Source: Mytilisepta virgata
Lineage: Eukaryota > Mollusca > Bivalvia > Mytilida > Mytilidae
Length of the DNA stretch: 64,000 bases
Direction of reading: 5' to 3'
NCBI GenBank assembly: GCA_028015205.1
Contig: CM051512.1
Span: 9,360,255-9,424,254 of the forward strand
A model generated the notes under the pieces. The model worked only from the letters and a program-made list of their open reading frames with translations. It searched no databases and had not been told where the DNA came from. The position numbers and the translations under genes were made by a program. Each line of letters begins with the position of its first letter. Position 1 is the first letter of the stretch. This document shows positions 55,200-64,000 of the stretch, one piece after another.

Positions 55200-56290
55200 G
55201 TAACCAGTCTCATGCATATAATGTAGGTAAGGATAATCAAATTTTTATACGGACCTTGTCCTAAGGTGGGACAGACTGACGGACGAATCAAGACAGAAAC
55301 AAGACACCTATACCCTAAACTTCGTTTGTGGGGGATATAATAAACTTACCAGAGTAATGGCATTGAAAACGTCCGAACACATGCACTTGAAACAGCTTAA
55401 ATCTTGCATGGATGAATTTTACCTGCAATAATTAGCATTTCTTGTTAACATGATATACATGGATCATACCTGGTATTTCTAATTAAAGACATTACCGTTA
55501 AATAGATTTTGATATCTTATGCCCATATTTTGGGTAAAAAAAGTTTCTTGAAAGAACCTTGCAAAAAAAAACCCCATTCAATCAGTTTTGTCTCAATTTG
55601 CAGAGTTGTTTTTTTTACTCTTTTTTTTTGAAGATTTTTCTATTTCAATTAACAGCAGACATATTGGTTAGTCCAGACCTTGTGTACAGAGTATTGAAAG
55701 GGGACGACCAAAGGACCATTTCATCAAGTATTGTTTTTTTCTGGGAGATTTGTTATGGATTTTTCTATTTTTAGTAATGGTAGCCATATTGCTCTTAAGT
55801 CCAGCCATTTTTGAAAGGGGAACACATAAGAAAAAGTTGGTCCCACGGATTTTTAATAATTATGCTGGACAAAGACTGAAGGAATCAAGTGATGGCAATA
55901 GATCACATAGTCTTATTGCAACGCAAGCTAAAAATATGAATTGTATACTTATTACTATATCCGTGAGCTATTATTGGACAATACTACAACATCCCTAATA
56001 AACCATGGGGAAACAAATAATAATAATAAACCATTGATAAATAGCACTGTTGAATGATTCGTACCTTTGACCCAGTAAGGCAATGCTTCAGACTTGGTCA
56101 CATGGTGGACATTTGTTTTCTCTGTAAGATTCCACTAAGGCTAAATCACTACTGTGCAAACATGAACAGTTCTGATAGAAAACTGGTCATCAAAATGTTA
56201 TTGTCCAGAATTCTTAAAATGTCAACTGTTCCTCAAAACAACTCATTTAGTATTCACTTCTTTCACAAAATTAAATGAACTCCTCAGTAA
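55200..56290. repeat. Duplicated block, paralogue of 50310-51700
   Basis: After a piece of the 1800-type repeat (TCATGCATATAATGTAGGTAAGG and GTGGGGGATATAATAA), 55330-56290 follows the order of 50310-51700, including GAATGATTCGTACCTTTGACCCAGTAAGG and GACTTGGTCACATGGTGGACAT. The exon-like block within it is disrupted by an insertion of about 20 bp near 56125. Confidence 0.6.
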
Positions 56291-56399
56291 TTAAATACAA
56301 AATGTAAATATTCAAGTAAACACATCAAATTTGTACTTTAAGCTCACAAAAAAATTTTGCAAGAAAATCAATTAGAAAACACTAAATTTTTCTATGTCT

Positions 56400-57370
56400 T
56401 TTTTTACTTTTTTTATATGTATACTGTTAGTGTACTGCAGTTTGAGTGCATGTGGCAAGCTTATAACATCAGTGACTGATGCTGCATAAATAATGCTTAT
56501 GTTCAAACATCCAATCTTTGTTACCTGATAATTGCCACTAGGTCATCCATCCATTTTTGTTACAAGTTAAGTGTCTTGTCATACAGATTTTTTCATGTGA
56601 TATCTAATTCACATAATGCTATATTGTTTAAGAAAAATAAAAATATATATGAAAAAAGTTTACAGAATTAAAGTACAAATTTAAAAGTGTAAATACAAAA
56701 CATCTACTATAAAGAAGATTAGTCTCAGTAATGCATTAAAAAAAGCTCAAAATTATCCCCCTTGTTAACCCTTTAAAATTGTTTAGTACAACCAACTAGT
56801 TATGCATTCTCCTTTTTTTTTTAATATGTTTTAATGTATTCTTTTAGTGAGGTGCAGTGTGCTTGCATATGCCAGTCTCAACATCAGTAACTGATGCTGC
56901 ATTTATATCCGATGAATGTTATGTTCAAACTTCCAATCTGTGTTACCTAATCCTGATATGCATGTAATAATTGCCACTTCTTGTTGCCAGTTATGTGTCT
57001 TGTCAAATATATTTTTTTAATGTGATATTTCACATGAAAAATAAAAAATACTTAAAAAAAAATAATGTGAAATTTCCTCATTCTTAAAAAAGCATTTACA
57101 GAATTATAATACAAATTAAATACATAAATACAAAATACTGCAATAAAAAATCTACTTACACACTTGCATTTTAATCTTAGAAAAAAAATAATAATAAATT
57201 ACCTCCCTTGTTTACCCTTATTCACAATCTTTTGTAAAAACCGATCTGCTGTAAGTTTGTAAAATTTTTTAACTGTTTTTTTTCTGTATTTGTGTACTGC
57301 AGTGTGTATGGAAAACTTCAATGACTGATGCACTGATACTTATTGTTCAAACATCATTATATGTTACGTG
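56400..57370. repeat. Imperfect tandem repeat, unit about 410-430 bp, about 2.4 copies
   Basis: GTGTACTGCAGTTTGAGTGCATG (56435), GTGAGGTGCAGTGTGCTTGCAT (56848) and GTGTACTGCAGTGTGTATGG (57294) start successive units. CATCAGTGACTGATGCTGCAT, ATGTTCAAACWTCCAATC and GTTATGTGTCTTGTCA or AGTTAAGTGTCTTGTCA follow in order. Non-coding. Confidence 0.7.
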
Positions 57371-57469
57371 CTTTCAATTTCCTGCTAGATTTGATACTGG
57401 TCTTCGGCCTTTTCCTACAAATTTTCTTCTTCAAATCATGTTTCACACATCTTCAATTACACGGTAAAA

Positions 57470-58340
57470 CTAGAGGCTCCCAGAACCCTATATCTCTCAC
57501 CTGGACTATGTCTATCTTGACTGGCAGCCTGGAACATTGCTGTCAAGTTCCAATTGGCTCACTGGTTTCAAAGATTTCAGAGATTTCGACCTTAGGTCCT
57601 ATGTTAAACTATGTTCAACTCTGGCATCCATCTTCAATGGCAGACCAGGTCATCGGATACAATTCTGAAAGAGGACCAACAAAGGACCACTGCTGCAGTT
57701 CCGTTCCATTTGGCCAGTGGTTTCAGACAAATTTCACATATATATGGTACTGTGTTTAACTATGTTCGACTCTGGTGGCCATCTTGAATGGCTGGTTATG
57801 TCATCAGAAATAATTCTGAGGACCACCTAAGGACCACTGCTAGTTGTTTCAGCCAAAATCTAAGTAAATTCCACATGGGGTCCTATTTTGAACTATACTC
57901 AGCTGTGGCAGCCATTCTGAATGACGGGCCAGGTCATCGGTTATAATTCAGAAAGAGGACCACTAAGGACCATTGCTGCCAAGTTTTGTTCCAGTTGGCT
58001 TGGTTGTTTCAGACAAGAAGGTCTAATTTAAAATAGGGTCCTATGTTAAACTATGTTAGGCTCTGGCAGCCATCTTGGATGGCGGGGGGTCATCGGATAG
58101 TTCTGAAAGAGGACCACCTAAGGACCATTGCTGCCAAGTTTTGTTCCAATTGGCTTAGTAGTTTCAGACAAGGTCTTTAATTTCAAATAGAGTCCTATGT
58201 TAAACTGTTAGGCTCTGGCAGGCATCTTGGATGGCGGGTGGCGTCATCGGATACAATTCTGAAAGAGACACTCAAGGACCATTTAACTGTTCTGTTCTAA
58301 TTGGCCCAGTGGTTTCAGGAGATCTTTAAAAAAAATTTAT
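57470..58340 (+). repeat. CTAGAGGCTC-family element, 166-bp type, 3' end missing
   Basis: It opens CTAGAGGCTCCCAGAACCCTATATCTCTCACCTGG. Units with CCTATGTTAAACTATGTT, GGCAGCCATCTTGGATGGC and GACCACCTAAGGACCATTGCTGC repeat about every 165 bp. It is closest to the copy at 10016-10700. The 138-codon frame at 57343-57759 is repeat-driven. Confidence 0.75.
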
Positions 58341-58584
58341 GATGATGACCCTCTAAAAACTGCTTTCCATCTCTAACAATCATAATAAAAAATTTAACAA
58401 TTTTGTCATTGTTTGCTTTAAACAAATAATTAAATACTAAAAATTAAACACAAGAGTGAACCAATGCCTGGTAAATCTGTAGTAAGTAAGAGTCCCTGAA
58501 GTGGATACCACGGGTATGCAGGGTCGTTACGATAAAACACATAAAATGTAGAAAGTCTTGTAACAACAACACTGGAGAGACTGC

Positions 58585-58652
58585 TGCAGAAAATTTATTG
58601 AATGATCGACATGTTTCGATGCCTAGGGCATCGTCATCAGGATACAAATATT
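58585..58652 (-). ncRNA. Hammerhead-ribozyme-like motif in arm 1
   Basis: Same core on the other strand: CTGATGA is the complement of 58634-58640 and GAAAC the complement of 58613-58617, with the same helix II and the same extra C. Because the arms are inverted, either transcript direction would carry one motif in sense. Confidence 0.45.
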
Positions 58653-58904
58653 CGAGAAAGGTTAGCTGAGGTACAGAATCGGGTTGTATAATACGTCATA
58701 GTAAGGCTACAGTCTTGAAAATGAAAGCGAAAGTAAAGTAAACATAAATAGAGAAAATGTATAAATAGATTTTCAATATTGAAAATGAAAGTAAAATAAA
58801 ATTGTTCAAATACGTAGTCAAAGTTAATTATTTCATTTTCAAGACTGTAGCCTTACTATGACGTATTATACAACCCGATTCTGTACCTCAGCTAACCTTT
58901 CTCG

Positions 58905-58972
58905 AATATTTGTATCCTGATGACGATGCCCTAGGCATCGAAACATGTCGATCATTCAATAAATTTTCTGCA
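58905..58972 (+). ncRNA. Hammerhead-ribozyme-like motif in arm 2
   Basis: CTGATGA at 58917-58923, helix II GATGCC/GGCATC (58925-58930 with 58934-58939), GAAA at 58940-58943, then C-AT-G-T-C, which allows the minimal two-pair helix III and places a cleavable C at 58949. The flanking bases ATC and GAT pair as the start of helix I. One extra C (58924) lies between CTGATGA and helix II, which departs from the consensus and may weaken activity. Confidence 0.45.
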
Positions 58973-59039
58973 GCAGTCTCTCCAGTGTTGTTGTTACAAG
59001 ACTTTCTACAAATACTAAAAATGTTGAAATTTTTTTTAA

Positions 59040-60395
59040 ATTTTGTTCCCACTCATTTCATCAACTGAAATGTTATTTTCAAAGTGACTTTACCAAATGA
59101 GCATTTGCTACCAAGTAACAAAAAAAATTCTCTATGGTGAACAAATGATTTCAAAATTTCTTTCCAAATGGAAGTCAATAAAAGAACAGAATATAAAACA
59201 TCTGAAAGTAAACTTGAAATCAACAAATGAACACTTCCACAATGTTGCAAATTGTATTTACTTTCTTTTTAAATTAGCATTTCAAGTCTCATTGATGCAT
59301 ACACCATATCCTTTCATTGTCTTTACTGAAAACTTTTTCAAATCCGTTCACAAAACCTTTCAAAATAAGATTAATTGCTTGATTGAGTGAGTTATCCCCC
59401 ATCTGAGCAGGCATACATAAACAGAAAATGAAATTTTTTTTAAATGAATGGAAATTTTTTTATACATTTCATGAAAGCCATTTTTGAGATGCCTGCTCAT
59501 TTTGGCAATAACTGATGCAAATAGCAATTAACAAATAATGAAATACTTTTTGTTTAAAAGAATTAATAAATTTTTGTAAAACTAATTTCATCAAAATGTT
59601 ATATGAAAAAAAAAATAAATAACGTTTAAACCAAATGGGCATTAGCACTCATTATATAAAAAATTGCTCAACTAAAAATTTATTTTGAAATCTTATTTCC
59701 AAATGAATGTTAATAAACAAAAAATAAAATCTCTGAAAAAGTGAACTTTTTTCTTGAAGGTAACAAATGGACAACCACCATCACATGTTGCAAGTTGTCA
59801 TTACTTCAATCAATTCAATAGGATTTAGTCTCACTGATGTTCACACCATATCCTTTCATTTTCATGAAATATAAAAAAAAATGTCTTAATGACTTATACA
59901 TTTTAAAATTGTTGCCAGAAATTACTTTTCAATTATCAAACAATCATTTAAAAACATAACATTGGGAATCAGCTACTGCGCATGATTAATAATTTTCTCA
60001 TTGACTAAGAATTTAAAACTTCCTTTCCAAATGGAAGTCAATAAATGAAGAATAAAATCTTTGAAAATGATCTTTAAGGATACAATCTGAGAACCCTGAC
60101 CAAATGTTGGAGAATCTATTCTCTTTATTCAAGTCTCATTGATACATACACAAAATCCTTTCAAACTAACTTACTGAAAACTTTTCAATTCCATTACTGA
60201 CAAAATAGCCTTTTAAAATAAGATTAATTCCCTGTTTGATTGAGTTATCCCCCATCTGAGCAGGCATCTTAGAGAAAATGAAAAAAAGGCCTGAAATAAA
60301 TGAAAATGTAGATTTATGCATTTCAGGAATGCAGATTTTTGAGATGCCTGCTCATTTGGGCAATAATTCATGCAAATACTAATTAATAACAAATA
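59040..60395. repeat. Imperfect tandem blocks (AAATGAGCAT...GAGTTATCCCCCAT...GAGATGCCTGCTCATTT)
   Basis: Landmarks recur in order: CCAAATGGAAGTCAATAAA, TCTCATTGATGCATACACC, AAAATAAGATTAATT, GAGTTATCCCCCATCTGAGCAGGCAT, GAGATGCCTGCTCATTT and TTAACAAATAATGAAATACTTTTTG. The same order continues at 61010-61945 and 63021-63332, with an LTR and a CTAGAGGCTC-family element inserted between. Frames here (59097-59390, 61673-61903) are not convincing genes. Confidence 0.65.
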
Positions 60396-60398
60396 ATG

Positions 60399-61005
60399 TG
60401 TTATGATATTGTAATTATTATATTTATTTATCTTGGCCTAATTTGTTTTGCGTAGCCTTATATCATGTATACTATGTTTACATAATACTTATAGTTGTTT
60501 ACCAAATAATGTTATAACTGCGCAGTTTAGAAATCACTGGAACAATAATGGATACTGGTGGAATGACTAGAACTTTCTATTTGACTTACGTAATAATTAT
60601 GGTGTGATTCGAACTTCTACCATATTCCAGAAGTTTCCGTTCTACAGTATATATACGGACAAGAAAGTTAGACTTTCAAAACATCATTTATCGGACCACA
60701 GATAGACATTCTTGTGTTCTCAGCTGTTGGATTTATTTACGTTTCACACATCATCCTCGACACACTTTTATTTGCGTTGCATCATACTAGATTGTGACTG
60801 ATTGGATATAATATTCCGTTTGGATTCAGGCAACAGTGACCAGAATTCCGGATCAAGAAAAAACAGGATTTTGAACAGTTAAGTTGACATTTTAGTTTTT
60901 TTTGTAATATTTTTGTAAACTTTGTATATAATAAATCTTGTTAAATTTTATTATTGATTTGTGTCTTTTGTTGGCTATAATTTAAAGGTGATTTCGGCCG
61001 TAACA
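60399..61005. mobile_element. Solo LTR of a retrotransposon
   Basis: The 607-bp sequence starts TGTTATGATA and ends GGCCGTAACA (TGTTA/TAACA terminal inversion) and is flanked by the 4-bp AATG (60395-60398 and 61006-61009). A TATA box (CAGTATATATACGGAC, 60645-60660) and an AATAAA (60930-60935) lie in the order expected of U3-R-U5 on the plus strand. The same repeat context without the insertion, ACAAATAATGAAATAC, is present at about 59530 and 63128, which proves the insertion point. No gag or pol is nearby, so this is a solo LTR. Family not assigned; a Ty3-like LTR is plausible. Confidence 0.85.
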
Positions 61006-61009
61006 AATG

Positions 61010-61945
61010 AAATACGTTTTTGTTTAAAAGAATTTAAATTTTTGTCAAAATAATTTCATCAACTTTCAAAATGTTTTCTGAAAAAAAATTATACAACTTA
61101 AACCAAATGAGCATCAGCTAATGATTATATCAAAAACTGCTCATTGACAAATTTAATTTTGACATTTCCAAATGAATTATAAAATTAGCCAAAAATAAAA
61201 TGAACTTTTTTCTTGAAGGTAACAAATGGACATCCATCATCACATGTTGAGTTTACTAAGATCATTCAATAGGATTTCAAGTCTCACTGAGGTTCACACC
61301 ATATCTTTTCATTTTTATATTCCTAAAACATAAAAAAAAAATTGTTTAAATAATTTTAAATAATTTTGCCATCAATTACTTTTCATCAATTATAAAAAAA
61401 AAACAAACAAATAAACAAATGAGAATCAGCTACTGATTAATAGAATGTTCTTATTTACTAAGAATTTCAAAATAACTTTCCAAAAGGAAGTCAATAAATA
61501 AAGAAAAAAAAAATCTTTGAAAGATCTCTAAAAAGAACAGGGAACCCTCACCAAATGTTGCAGAATCTATTCCCTTCATTCAAGTCTCATTGATGCATAT
61601 ACCACATTCTTCCATTTTCCTATGTTAAGCTAAGTTTGTCTGTGGCAGCATTCTATTGATAAAACTTACTTTGTGATTTCAAAAAATATACTTAATTTTT
61701 CCATAGGTCTATGTTTGACAGATCTCTTTAAGGATACAAAACTGAGAACCCTGACCAGATGTTGCAGAATCTATTCTATTTATTCAAGTCCCATTGTTAC
61801 ATACACCATATCCTTTCATTTTCAGAACTTACTGAAAACTTTTTTCAATTCCATTACCAACAAAATAGCCTTTCAAAATAAGATTAATTCCCTGTTTGTT
61901 TGAGTTATCCCCCATATGAACAGGCATGTTAAGAGAAAATGAAAA
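61010..61945. repeat. Continuation of the tandem blocks
   Basis: It carries on from 60395 after the solo LTR with AAATACGTTTTTGTTTAAAAGAATTTAAATTTTTGTCAAA, later CCAAAAGGAAGTCAATAAA and GAGTTATCCCCCATATGAACAGGCAT, in the same order as 59040-60395. Confidence 0.6.
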
Positions 61946-63020
61946 CAAGAGGCTCCCAGGAGCCTGAATCGCTCACCTGGTCCTTAAGCTTTAAGGGAGT
62001 CTTTCATGAGCTATTACCCCTATAATGGATCATCTGACAACTTCGACCCAATTCAGACTTTTGTAGAGCTCAATGAGCTGATTGTTTAAGCAAACAACAG
62101 CTTTTCTCTATTGACAACAACTTAATAAGTACAAATTTCAAAAAAAATCAAGAAAAAGGGCAATAACTCCTACATGGGTGGTTACATCTTCTTCAAAATT
62201 TCAAAGCAGGTAGATCTTGAGGTGTTGAACACTTTAGCTTCCCATCAGAATTTTGATATCTGTCACCATTTTTGAGTTATTTGCAAAAATTCTATTTTTA
62301 GCCATGGCAGCCATGTTTTTTTACAAATCAAAAATCCAAACGATAGTTTAGTAGTACTCATGCCAAGGAACAACTACACTAAGTTTGGTTGCAATTAAAC
62401 TTATGGTGTAAGAGGAGTTAACGATTTTATTACAATGAATAAAGACTGCAAAAATGGTCAATTTTGATGATCTAAGGGGAATAACTCCTAAAAGGAATGA
62501 ACCTACAACTTCGATCCTGTTACAAATTTTGTAGATCTTTGTGTGCCTAACAATATGAAATTTAAATTTTTCAAATTTCCTTTATAGTATCCAAGATATT
62601 GAGCTTAATAAGTGCAAAATTTGGAAAAAATGCAGAAAAAGGGCAATAACTCCTACATGGGTCGTTGGATCTTCTTCAAAATTTCAGGGCAGGTAGATCT
62701 TGAGGTGCTGAACACTTTTACCCTATGCCAGAATTTTGATATCTGTTATGGTTTTTGAGTTATTTGCAAAAAACTGCAATTTACCCCTATGTTCTATTTT
62801 TAGCCATGGCGGCCATGTTTTTTTACGAATCAAAAATCCGAACGATAGTTTTGTACACATAATGCCACTAAACAAATGTACCAAGTTTGGTTGCAATTGG
62901 ACTTATGGTGTCGGACAAGTTAACGTTTGAAAAATTGTTAACAGACGACGACGACGACGACGACGGACGCCAAGTGATGGTAAAAGCTCACATGGACCTT
63001 TGGTCCAGGTGAGCTAAAAA
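61946..63020 (+). repeat. CTAGAGGCTC...GGTGAGC family member, second subfamily, complete ends
   Basis: It opens CAAGAGGCTCCCAGGAGCCTGAATCGCTCACCTGG and ends GGTCCAGGTGAGCTAAAAA. 62470-62800 is nearly identical to 43190-43510. The tail has a GACGACGACGACG tract. It interrupts a tandem block just after GAACAGGCATGTTAAGAGAAAATG; the block resumes at 63021 with GGTCTGAAATAAATGAAAATG. Confidence 0.8.
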
Positions 63021-63332
63021 AGGTCTGAAATAAATGAAAATGTAGATTTTTTATGCATTTCAGGAATGCTAATTTTCGAGATGCCTGCTCATTTGGGCAA
63101 TAATTCACACACATACTTATTAATAACAAATAATGAAATACTTTTTTGTTTAAAAGAATTTAAATTTTTGTCAAACTAATTTCATCAACTTTCAAAATGT
63201 TATCTGAAAATTTATACAGCTTAAACCAAATGAGCATCAGCTAATGATTATATCAAAAATTGCTCATTGACCATGTGTTGACAAAAAACTAATTTTGAAA
63301 ATTTATTTCCAAATGAATGTTAATAAATAAGT
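63021..63332. repeat. Continuation of the tandem blocks
   Basis: It resumes with the AGGTCTGAAATAAATG, GAGATGCCTGCTCATTTGGGCAATAATTCA and AACAAATAATGAAATAC words of the block and supplies a second uninterrupted version of the LTR target site. Confidence 0.65.
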
Positions 63333-63706
63333 ACATATTATCAGGTTTTCTGCAAACGTATATCGTAAAATATCAGCCGCGAGACACAGTGTGAAGCTTT
63401 TTCGGCGAGTGAGCGTAGCGAACGAGCTAAAAAGCTTCATATTGTGTCGAGCGGCTGATATTTTACAATATTTGTTTGAAGAAAACTTGATGATAAATTT
63501 ATCGTATTGTTAACTAGAAATCGTAATGGAATTTCTTACATTTCAATGGCCATCTGCCTATAACCGGATGTTTTCCTGATATATTCGGGTCAGCTCATAT
63601 TAGGGTCGGGTCAACTCTTTACGACGTCACAGTGCCGAAATACGGGAAATTGTGAAGGCCTCAGCAGGTCGATATAGGCATGGGGAAATACGATAAACAA
63701 GAAATA
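63333..63706 (-). repeat. Dispersed hairpin repeat (copy 2, inverse of 2951-3357)
   Basis: It is the reverse complement of copy 1 with few changes. The internal hairpin is better preserved here: ATATCAGCCGCGAGACACA... and ...GTGTCGAGCGGCTGATATTTTAC are near-perfect arms of about 45 bp around GAGTGAGCGTAGCGAACGAGC. The 42-bp duplication of copy 1 is absent. Confidence 0.8.
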
Positions 63707-63832
63707 AATTGAAATTTTTCTTGAAGGTAACAAATGGACATCCATCATCTCATGTTGAATTTACTTCGATCATTCAGGACTTGTCTCACTGATGTGCACA
63801 CCATATCTTTTCATTTTTATATTCAAACTAGA

Positions 63833-64000
63833 GGCTCTCAAGAGCCTGTATCGCTCACCTGGATTTAACTTTTCACCTTGAGCAGACCTAAAAATTTAAG
63901 TGTTGCAGTCAATTTGGCTATTTTCTATAGGATTCTATGTTGAACTAATTTCAGCTGTGGCAGTCATCTTGGTTAAGTCCAGGTCAACGGATACATTTCT
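63833..64000 (+). repeat. Start of a CTAGAGGCTC-family element running off the window
   Basis: CTAGAGGCTCTCAAGAGCCTGTATCGCTCACCTGG and the next 140 bases match 38181-38355 at almost every position, including GAGCAGACCTAAAAATTTAAG. The rest lies beyond 64000. Confidence 0.8.

Larger units (their letters stand above)
58445..59009 (-). mobile_element. Penelope-type insertion with 180-bp inverted arms and 13-bp target duplication
   Basis: AAATACTAAAAAT flanks both sides (58432-58444 and 59010-59022). Inside are about 102 bp unique to the left side (58445-58546), arm 1 (58547-58726), a spacer of about 104 bp and arm 2 (58831-59010). By eye the arms are identical in inverse. Each arm carries a hammerhead-like core. 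Penelope-like elements are known for terminal repeats that may lie inverted and for carrying hammerhead motifs, hence the assignment (inference). The outer 102 bp on the minus strand reads openly with the arm (58444-58647) but I recognise no domain. Confidence 0.65.

Noticed and set aside
57343..57759. 138-codon plus-strand frame
   Set aside because: Most of it lies in a CTAGAGGCTC-family element and changes with the repeat; no conserved domain.

Overview
This window is AT-rich animal nuclear DNA. It is dominated by transposable-element remains and dispersed repeats and has very little host coding sequence. A bivalve mollusc is the best guess (inference). The reasons are short widely spaced exons with GT-AG borders, Penelope-like elements of a kind I associate with mussels, many copies of a repeat beginning CTAGAGGCTC and ending CAGGTGAGCTAAAAA that I associate with bivalve genomes, and tRNA-headed SINEs. 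Nothing looks bacterial: no operons, no ribosome binding sites, no CRISPR array.

Host-type genes. The one clean coding exon (7727-8384, minus) encodes a 214-residue homologue of RITA1, the RBPJ-interacting and tubulin-associated protein of the Notch pathway. Its conserved module is present twice and complete both times. A decayed copy of a CaRF/ALS2CR8-family gene lies on the plus strand at 30763-34683, with six exon-like blocks, an in-frame stop and several frameshifts. A second decayed multi-exon gene of unknown family lies on the minus strand at 17463-18887. Weaker coding-like remnants are at 9459-9644, 14697-14910 and 51414-51650.

Mobile elements. Penelope-like pieces: a 5'-truncated reverse transcriptase (13089-13931), a GIY-YIG endonuclease end (20154-21020), two 3'-end fragments (17276-17365, 21190-21534), and a 565-bp insertion (58445-59009) with two seemingly perfect 180-bp inverted arms, each carrying a hammerhead-ribozyme-like core, between 13-bp target duplications. 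Non-LTR pieces: an endonuclease (21007-22540), an L1-like reverse transcriptase (22550-23920, minus), and C-terminal fragments at 16520-16693 and 28740-29815. There is also a solo LTR (60399-61005) whose empty site survives in neighbouring repeat copies, tRNA-headed and other SINE-like insertions, a Harbinger-like element (28301-30110), and several short terminal-inverted-repeat elements.

Repeat landscape. From about 35.6 kb to the end the sequence is mostly local duplications: a poly-T/CAACCAAGTGG array (35.6-40.7 and 51.7-52.3 kb), paralogous blocks (40.7-41.9, 47.1-47.8, 52.3-53.5, 50.3-51.7 and 55.3-56.3 kb), tandem blocks at 56.4-57.4 and 59.1-63.3 kb, and long members of the CTAGAGGCTC...GGTGAGC family whose interior is a tandem array of about 166 bp. 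A 45-bp minisatellite fills 24885-25775. A tandem array at 15415-15760 concentrates CRE, ETS, E2F/YY1, NRF1 and USF-like sites and looks like an amplified promoter. All similarity judgements were made by eye.
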